From Chitinolyticbacter meiyuanensis (GTDB lineage: Bacteria; Pseudomonadota; Gammaproteobacteria; Burkholderiales; Chitinibacteraceae): DNA of 64,000 nt. Under the pieces are notes generated by a model. It was not told where the DNA came from. It did no database searches and was given only the letters and a program-made list of their open reading frames with translations. Both the position numbers and the translations under genes were made by a program. Positions 59,346 through 64,000 of the stretch are shown one piece after another (the stretch's first letter is position 1; each line of letters starts with the position of its first letter). The stretch covers positions 3,663,925-3,727,924 of the forward strand of contig NZ_CP041335.1 in the NCBI RefSeq assembly GCF_008033135.1, in the 5' to 3' direction.

Positions 59346-60242
59346 ATGAATATTCTACTCAATGAAGCTGAGCAAGCGGCGTTGCTTGAAGCGTCAGCCG
59401 ATGCTGGCCGTGTTTACACGCTTGGCTTGCGGCCTGCCATGGACATCCGCACGGGGTTGGTGGGCGTATCGTCACCGGTGAGCAACGGTGGGCTGGCTGT
59501 GCGCCTGGCGTGGCGGCCGCCGCGTGGGTCCAAGCGTGAGGCCTTTTTGCCCAGCCCGAAGGTGATACGGGGGCTGATCGACGAGCTGGTGCGCGTAGGT
59601 CTGGTGAAGCGGTATTCGCTGCAATCCAAAGACGAGATGCGCCTGCAAGTTTTGCTGGTTCTGGCCGATCGCGCCCTCGCTCGTCCGCAGGAGGATGGGC
59701 AAATGATGGGCAAAGGCACTCCGCCAAGCGGAAGCCACGCCAGTGCTGGGTTTGCGCCAGATGATGGGCAAATGATGGGCAATGAGGACAGGCAAATATC
59801 GGTTAATCGGGGAAAAAACCCTCTCTCCGATCTAGCAGCAGCTGATGCACCACCAGTAGTGAATGGCGCGCGCGAGGCTGGGGCTGCGCTGCCGAGGGAG
59901 GTGGCTCTGTGCAAGTTGCTGCGAGCCGAGGGCATCGAAGCGACACCGGCGCTGATGCGCCGTGCGGAAGTGCTGGCGCTGGTGGATCGCAGCAATGCGG
60001 ATTGGCTGGCTGCGGCTGCCACGGCGCTGCAGCGCAAGCCCGGCGAACGGGTTGGGGTGATGTACCTGCTGCCGATCATGCGCGAGATCGCCAAAACCGC
60101 TGGCAATGTGGTGAGGCTGCATGCAGGCCGTAGTGGAAGTGGTCAACGCGCTGGGCGGTTTAACCCGGGGGCGCATCTGGATTCGCTGTTTGGAGGACGG
60201 GACGATGACTGCATTGTCGGTAGCGCCCAACGCGTGGACTAA
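59346..60242 (+). CDS. Phage replication protein O-like
   Basis: A 298-residue protein. The N-terminal domain (1-115) looks like a winged helix (FLPSPKVIRGLIDELVRVGL, VKRYSLQSK). A low-complexity linker with repeated DDGQMMGN-type units (about 117-150) separates it from a C-terminal helical domain (ALPREVALCKLLRAEGIEAT ...). Followed directly by a P-like gene, it takes the place of the origin-binding O protein. Family assignment by context and layout only. Confidence 0.65.
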   Translation: MNILLNEAEQAALLEASADAGRVYTLGLRPAMDIRTGLVGVSSPVSNGGLAVRLAWRPPRGSKREAFLPSPKVIRGLIDELVRVGLVKRYSLQSKDEMRLQVLLVLADRALARPQEDGQMMGKGTPPSGSHASAGFAPDDGQMMGNEDRQISVNRGKNPLSDLAAADAPPVVNGAREAGAALPREVALCKLLRAEGIEATPALMRRAEVLALVDRSNADWLAAAATALQRKPGERVGVMYLLPIMREIAKTAGNVVRLHAGRSGSGQRAGRFNPGAHLDSLFGGRDDDCIVGSAQRVD

Positions 60243-60804
60243 GCGAACTGGCACGGAACGCATCGTGCCGATTCGCGAGCTGTGGAACCGATTGGATGGG
60301 ATCTTCAGCGGGCAGTGGCGCAGCCGCTTTCCGGACGAGCAGGCGGTGGAGAACTGGTGCCGGGAGTGGGCGGCCGGCCTGCACGATGAGATGGTGACGT
60401 TCGCGATGGTGAAGAACGGCTTGGAGCAACTGCGGCGGCAGATGGGCGATGAGGTTTACCCGCCGACGCTGCCGGAGTTCGTGGCGATGTGCAAAGGATT
60501 GCCGGACATGGAGTCGGCCTTTATGGAGGCGCAGCTGCAGGCTGGGGCGATGAACTTTGACGAGGATGTGTGGAGCCATCCGGCGATCTACTGGGCGGCA
60601 GTGGATTTCGGCATGCAGGCGCTGCGGCTGACGACGTGGAAGGCAAGCAAGGCGCGCTGGGTGCGGTTGCTGTCGGCGCGGTTGAGTGGGGTGTGCTCGC
60701 CTGTGCCCGCGAAGCTGCCCAAGCCGGTGTATCGGCATGAGCGCACGGAAGTGGGACTTTCGGCATTGCAGGGGTTGCGGCAGCAGCTGGGGCTGCGCTC
60801 CTGA
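60205..60804 (+). CDS. Phage replication protein P-like (helicase loader)
   Basis: A 199-residue protein. Features typical of lambda P-type loaders are VPIRELWNRLDGIFSGQWRS, WCREWAAGLHDEM, EQLRRQMGDEVYPPTLPEFV and MCKGLPDMESAFMEAQL with HPAIYWAAVDFG. It recruits the host DnaB helicase. GGAGG precedes the ATG at 60205, which lies inside the end of the O-like gene (38-bp overlap). Confidence 0.83.
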   Translation: MTALSVAPNAWTKRTGTERIVPIRELWNRLDGIFSGQWRSRFPDEQAVENWCREWAAGLHDEMVTFAMVKNGLEQLRRQMGDEVYPPTLPEFVAMCKGLPDMESAFMEAQLQAGAMNFDEDVWSHPAIYWAAVDFGMQALRLTTWKASKARWVRLLSARLSGVCSPVPAKLPKPVYRHERTEVGLSALQGLRQQLGLRS

Positions 60805-60815
60805 ACAAACACAAT

Positions 60816-60838
60816 AAAGCCCGGCACGACCGGGCTAG
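60816..60838. terminator. Hairpin after the P-like gene
   Basis: AGCCCGG (60818-60824) pairs with CCGGGCT (60830-60836). A T-rich tail exists only on the minus strand, so its direction is unclear. Confidence 0.4.
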
Positions 60839-60871
60839 GTGGCCCTCTCGGATGGAAAATCGGGGGCGAAG

Positions 60872-61312
60872 ATGCAAAACGATGTGGAAGTGGTGAAGCT
60901 GTTGGACAACTGGGCAAAATGGTCTTGGACGTTGGCGAGCGGTGGCGGTATGCCAAACCTGTACATGTCGCCAGAGGAACGCTTGAATGCCGGCGGTGCA
61001 TCGCGCCCGGCCACGGTGGATGAGGAAAGCGCGATGCGGGTGGAGGCGGTGGTGTCGGTGATGCAGGAGAGTTTTCGCGAGCTGCTGCGCAAGCATTTCG
61101 TGTTCAAGGCGCACCCTGCCCGCGTTTGCCGGCAGCTGCGCCTGCCTATGGCCGATTACCAGACCCATGTGAACCATGCGGTCGGGGTGTTTGGGGCCCG
61201 CTGGTCGGAACTGCGTTTGACACCAACGAAAATGATCCGCTATCTTTCGCTCAACAATTCGAATCCGCTTCGGCGCGTGTCCACCCGGGAAAGGGTGGCA
61301 TCGCACGTCTAG
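60872..61312 (+). CDS. Antitermination Q/late regulator-like protein
   Basis: A 146-residue protein starting MQNDVEVVKLLDNWAKWSWT. The sequence with NWAKW...GGGMPNLYMSP, DEESAMRVEAVVSVMQESF, LLRKHFVFKAHPARVCRQL has the layout of phage late-gene regulators of the Q/ArpU-like or DUF1133 kind, and it lies downstream of the replication genes where Q normally is. A strong terminator follows, the kind of site an antiterminator would act on. Confidence 0.62.
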   Translation: MQNDVEVVKLLDNWAKWSWTLASGGGMPNLYMSPEERLNAGGASRPATVDEESAMRVEAVVSVMQESFRELLRKHFVFKAHPARVCRQLRLPMADYQTHVNHAVGVFGARWSELRLTPTKMIRYLSLNNSNPLRRVSTRERVASHV

Positions 61313-61325
61313 CAGAAACGAAGCA

Positions 61326-61358
61326 ACAACCCCAGCGCAGCGATGCCTGGGGTTTTTT
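61326..61358 (+). terminator. Rho-independent terminator after the Q-like gene
   Basis: AACCCCAG (61328-61335) pairs with CTGGGGTT (61347-61354), followed by TTTT. Loop 11 nt. Confidence 0.85.
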
Positions 61359-61369
61359 GTTGCCCGCTG

Positions 61370-61819
61370 TTAGCGCTGCGCAGCTGGTGCTTGGTCCGGC
61401 CCAAACGGGTTCTTCACGACGTTGAGCAAGCAAGACGAATAGACAGCGGCAAACGAACGATCAATCAGCTCGCCGCCCGGGAAGAGCGGTGTGAAACTCT
61501 TGTCAAGCTTGCCATTGCGGACCACCGAACGACTGGAAACGGATTCTGTGCTGAACTCGGTCACGCCGAAGGCGCGATCACTTAGCAGTTCGGAAGTCAG
61601 CGAGATGTTCACCTTGTCGCCAAGGTCGAGCGTCACATACAGCGGTTTTGTGCAGTTGCATGGCCCCATTACCGACAGCAGTTCTTTCGGAGGGGCTTCT
61701 TTGAAGCAGTAGCTGATGCGAGTACCGCCACCTCGATTCAGGATGTTCAGCGCCGCTTTCCCCAGCCCCGCGACAAATGAAGGTTGGAATAGTGCGGCAA
61801 CCACAAAAAAGGTCAGCAC
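61370..61819 (-). CDS. Hypothetical membrane protein next to the IS element
   Basis: A protein of about 149 residues from a GTG at 61819 (after GAGAGG), with an N-terminal hydrophobic segment (VLTFFVVAALFQPSFVAGLG) and an extracytoplasmic-looking domain with several Cys (ISYCFKEAPPKELLSVMGPC, NCTK). The open frame continues upstream into the IS3 end, but that extension is not native. The insertion lies about 30 bp before this start and may have replaced its promoter. Function unknown. Confidence 0.58.
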   Translation of the reverse strand: MLTFFVVAALFQPSFVAGLGKAALNILNRGGGTRISYCFKEAPPKELLSVMGPCNCTKPLYVTLDLGDKVNISLTSELLSDRAFGVTEFSTESVSSRSVVRNGKLDKSFTPLFPGGELIDRSFAAVYSSCLLNVVKNPFGPDQAPAAQR

Positions 61820-61917
61820 AATGAATGCCTCTCTTGGCTTTTGAGCGTACGACGTCCCCCCAAGTTTGAGTAGCACGCAGCTTTAGAGTCCAATCCCTTC
61901 CATCAAGGAGACTGGAC

Positions 61918-62181
61918 GTGAAGAAACGCTTTTCCGAAGAACAAATCATCGGCTTCCTGCGCGAGGCCGAAGCGGGCTTGCCCATCAAGGAACTGTGCCG
62001 CCGGCACGGTTTCTCCGAAGCCAGTTACTATCTCTGGCGCAGCAAGTTCGGCTGCATGAGCGTCTCCGACGCCAAGCGGCTCAAGGAACTCGAGGCCGAG
62101 AATGCTCGGCTCAAGCGCATGCTGGCCAATTCGATGCTCGAAAACGAGGTCATCAAGGAAGCACTGCAAAAAAAGTGGTGA
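61918..62181 (+). CDS. IS3-family transposase OrfA
   Basis: An 87-residue helix-turn-helix protein ([20 protein letters not shown] ... [19 protein letters not shown]) with a leucine-zipper tail ([15 protein letters not shown]). Near its end lies the slippery run A-AAA-AAG (62169-62175), in the zero frame, allowing a -1 shift into OrfB to make the OrfAB transposase. Frame reads CAA AAA AAG TGG TGA. Confidence 0.95.
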   Translation: MKKRFSEEQIIGFLREAEAGLPIKELCRRHGFSEASYYLWRSKFGCMSVSDAKRLKELEAENARLKRMLANSMLENEVIKEALQKKW

Positions 62182-63026
62182 CCGCACCAACGCGACGCGA
62201 GCTGGTGCGGTTCCTCGCCGGACGGGGTCTGAGTGAGCGCTGGGCGTTGCGCATCGCCCGAATGAGTCCGAGCGCCTTGCGCTACCGGCCCAAGCCGGAT
62301 CGGAACGGCATGTTACGGCAGCGGATCGTCGAACTGGCGCAGCGCCATCGTCGCTACGGTGCAGGGATGATCTATCTGAAGCTGCGCCAGAGCGGCTGGG
62401 CAGTGAACCACAAGCGGGTAGAACGGCTATATGCACTGGCCGGGCTGCAAGTGCGGCGACGCAAGCGCAAGAAGGTGCCGCCATCGGAGCGGCAGCCGCT
62501 GATCCGGCCGCAGGTCGCCAATGCGGTCTGGTCGATGGACTTCGTGTTTGATCGCACGGCCGAAGGACGAGTGATCAAATGCCTGACCGTTGTCGACGAT
62601 GCCACGCATGAAGCCATTGCGGTGATCCCGGAGCGAGCCATCAGTGGCGAAATTCTGACGCGGCAACTGGATCGATTAGCGGTCTCACGCGGCTTGCCGC
62701 AGGTGATTCGCACTGACAACGGCAAGGAGTTCTGCGGTCGAGCGATGCTGCACTGGGCGTACCGGCGCGGCATCACGCTGCGGCAGATTGAACCGGGCAA
62801 ACCGAACCAGAACGCTTACATCGAATCATTCAATGGCCGGCTGCGGGACGAATGTCTGAACGAGCACTGGTTCACCAGCTTGGCGCATGCGCGGGTGGTG
62901 ATCGAAGCCTGGCGACGGGAATACAACGAGGAGCGGCCGAAGAAGGCGTTGGGCGGGCTGACGCCATCGGCCTATGCCCGGCAGCTAGCGAGGAAGAAAC
63001 CGGTAATATCGGGGGCCGGACTCTAA
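62175..63026 (+). CDS. IS3-family transposase OrfB (DDE catalytic part)
   Basis: About 283 residues in the -1 frame relative to OrfA, with a possible GTG start at 62175 but probably expressed mainly as an OrfAB fusion. The rve integrase core has the DDE triad: Asp in [11 protein letters not shown], Asp in [11 protein letters not shown], Glu in [16 protein letters not shown]. The frame is intact to its stop, so the element is potentially active. Confidence 0.95.
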   Translation: MVTAPTRRELVRFLAGRGLSERWALRIARMSPSALRYRPKPDRNGMLRQRIVELAQRHRRYGAGMIYLKLRQSGWAVNHKRVERLYALAGLQVRRRKRKKVPPSERQPLIRPQVANAVWSMDFVFDRTAEGRVIKCLTVVDDATHEAIAVIPERAISGEILTRQLDRLAVSRGLPQVIRTDNGKEFCGRAMLHWAYRRGITLRQIEPGKPNQNAYIESFNGRLRDECLNEHWFTSLAHARVVIEAWRREYNEERPKKALGGLTPSAYARQLARKKPVISGAGL

Positions 63027-63077
63027 AGCGAAATGCTATTCATGAGGGGGTGACGTCGCACCTGCTACGCGATCGCG

Positions 63078-63569
63078 TTGATTGCCGACTACTTGGCCAA
63101 TGACGCTTGGCCGGAGGATGGCAAGCCAATCAGCGATGAGCTATTCGCCGAAGTGGTGCTTACCCGCTCGCCTGAGAAAGAGATGCAGCCCGGACCCGGC
63201 GGGCTGCCTATCCTGGTTGATCGGCCTGGCCCGACTATCGAAGAGCGACGTGCCAGCGCAATGCTGCTGCTTCCCGCTTGGGAGGCGTCGGAGCGCGCCG
63301 CGGGAATCGACCATGCCGGCCGGCGCTGGCTCACAACGCCAGAAGCGCTGCAGGACATTCGCGATTCCCTTTTGGCTGCCTTGGTGCCGGGCAACCAATG
63401 GATCGACGCTAACCGCAATGCGGTGCCCATGGATCTTCCCGGGCTGCAGGCGCTCTGGCAGGCCTGCGTCTCGCGCGGGGCGTTGATCTATCAGCGCCGG
63501 CTGCAGATGGAGGCAGACATCGCCGCCATGACTGCCGAAGCAATGCAGGCTTTTGTACCTGGCTGGTGA
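63078..63569 (+). CDS. Tail-fibre-assembly-like protein, 5' end probably cut by the IS
   Basis: A protein of at least 163 residues from a TTG at 63078. The C-terminal part (HAGRRWLTTPEALQDIRDSL, then NQWIDANRNAVPMDLPGLQ) resembles the DUF4376 domain of phage tail-fibre assembly chaperones. The frame is open back to the IS edge, with CYAIALIADYLANDAWPEDG reading like internal protein, so the gene's true start is probably lost. It is the only tail-type gene in the window. Confidence 0.65.
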   Translation: MIADYLANDAWPEDGKPISDELFAEVVLTRSPEKEMQPGPGGLPILVDRPGPTIEERRASAMLLLPAWEASERAAGIDHAGRRWLTTPEALQDIRDSLLAALVPGNQWIDANRNAVPMDLPGLQALWQACVSRGALIYQRRLQMEADIAAMTAEAMQAFVPGW

Positions 63570-63651
63570 TTATGTTATGCAATATGGCCCCGCTTCGGCG
63601 GGGATATTTTTATTGTATGTATGCGTCCAGCGTTTTGCTTTGTTTACATCT

Positions 63652-64000
63652 TTACTTTTTGTGCACGCCACTAAAGGCAAAGCCTACCTTTAGGCTGCCT
63701 TTTGATTCATTATCCAAATCGGCTCTCATACCTTCATGAACATTGCCGCCCTTCGTATGTTCTGCAAACACAACCTTGTATGACATATTTCCGAGATTTG
63801 TTACGCTTTTGAAAGATCCCTTCACGCTTGGTGTTGTTGAATATCCTGCCGTTGGGGAGCGGAGCATTTTGAGGGTGTCTTTCACCTGCGTTTGTGCATC
63901 CGTCGTCAAACCGCCGGATTTAAACTCCAACATCGTTCGCTTAATTTCTCCATTTTCCTTTCTTACCAACTTGAGCATGTCAGGCTTTCGCCCCTTGGTC
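63652..64000 (-). CDS. C-terminal part of a low-GC protein with PD...EFK motif (5' end beyond window)
   Basis: The frame is open to the window edge; 108 residues lie after the first Met. Near the edge it reads KGRKPDMLKLVRKENGEIKR then TMLEFKSGG, a PD-x(n)-E-x-K arrangement as in restriction-like nucleases. The remainder is strand-rich (GAFAFSGVHKK-type end; here VGFAFSGVHKK). Base composition is much lower in GC than the phage genes, suggesting recent cargo. Complete length and N-terminus are unknown. Confidence 0.6.
   Translation of the reverse strand, partial: TKGRKPDMLKLVRKENGEIKRTMLEFKSGGLTTDAQTQVKDTLKMLRSPTAGYSTTPSVKGSFKSVTNLGNMSYKVVFAEHTKGGNVHEGMRADLDNESKGSLKVGFAFSGVHKK

Larger units (their letters stand above)
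61851..63057 (+). mobile_element. IS3-family insertion sequence (IS407-like), about 1.2 kb
   Basis: Two overlapping transposase frames with a -1 frameshift site lie between imperfect inverted ends: left CCCCCAAGTTTGAGTAGCA...GCTTTAGAGTCC, right (complement) CACCCCCTCATGAATAGCA...GCTTTAGAGTCC. GACGTC occurs at both edges (61851-61856, 63052-63057) and may contain the target duplication; exact ends are uncertain by a few bases. Confidence 0.85.

Overview
The window is about 63% GC. Its core genes (carAB, tldD, yhdP, glnE, aspS, hpnC, DUF502, cyaY/lptM) suit a betaproteobacterium, probably of the Neisseriales (Chromobacteriaceae/Chitinibacteraceae type). That placement comes from gene content and protein style, not from a database search.

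1-27.8 kb is ordinary chromosome: carbamoyl-phosphate synthase (carB cut by the left edge, carA), glutathione peroxidase, a BepA-like M48 protease, frataxin, LptM, a nuclease lipoprotein with squalene synthase HpnC, a ComEA-like protein, a sensor kinase/FixJ-type regulator pair, a Bax-inhibitor protein, a HIBCH-like hydrolase, TldD, a nitrilase-family amidase, the giant YhdP, GlnE, an Mpo1-like protein, AspRS, DUF502 and an FmdB zinc ribbon.

27.9-36.5 kb is an iron block read leftwards: tonB and a TonB-dependent siderophore receptor, each behind a Fur-box-like site, then PiuC-type dioxygenase, PepSY membrane protein, DUF2271, DUF4198, ApbE and a membrane-anchored flavodoxin/FAD/NADP reductase. 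DUF2271 carries a DGVSGAT motif of the type ApbE flavinylates, so the block looks like a complete electron path from NADPH to a periplasmic covalent flavin, presumably for reducing imported ferric siderophore.

36.6-45.5 kb is a complete filamentous (inovirus) prophage inserted in the 3' end of a tRNA-Ser(UGA) gene. A 14-bp copy of the tRNA end marks the other boundary, next to a small serine recombinase. It carries a repressor with two perfect palindromic operators, a rolling-circle Rep, ssDNA-binding protein, coat proteins, a pIII-like adhesin with eight 17-residue Cys repeats, a pVI-like protein, Zot, a KfrA/H-NS-like fusion protein lying behind a dense YGATAY repeat array, and two adjacent hairpins that may be origin or packaging signals.

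45.8-46.6 kb holds two chromosomal genes (ChaB, PRC-barrel). From 46.6 kb to the right end lies a second, tailed-phage-like prophage. It begins with a tRNA 3'-end remnant and tyrosine integrase, then an excisionase-like gene, orphan cytosine methyltransferase, nucleotide kinase, S24 repressor with Cro/YdaS- and YdaT-like partners, O/P-like replication genes and a late-regulator-like gene. AT-rich cargo is interspersed: a single-chain AAA ATPase-DUF4435 (TOPRIM) protein resembling a fused PARIS defence system, a three-gene toxin-antitoxin-DUF6941 module, and a two-helix membrane protein. The early region is followed directly by an IS3-family element and then a tail-fibre-assembly-like gene, so the structural genes seem to be missing. 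The right edge cuts a low-GC gene whose C-terminus carries a PD...EFK nuclease-like motif.
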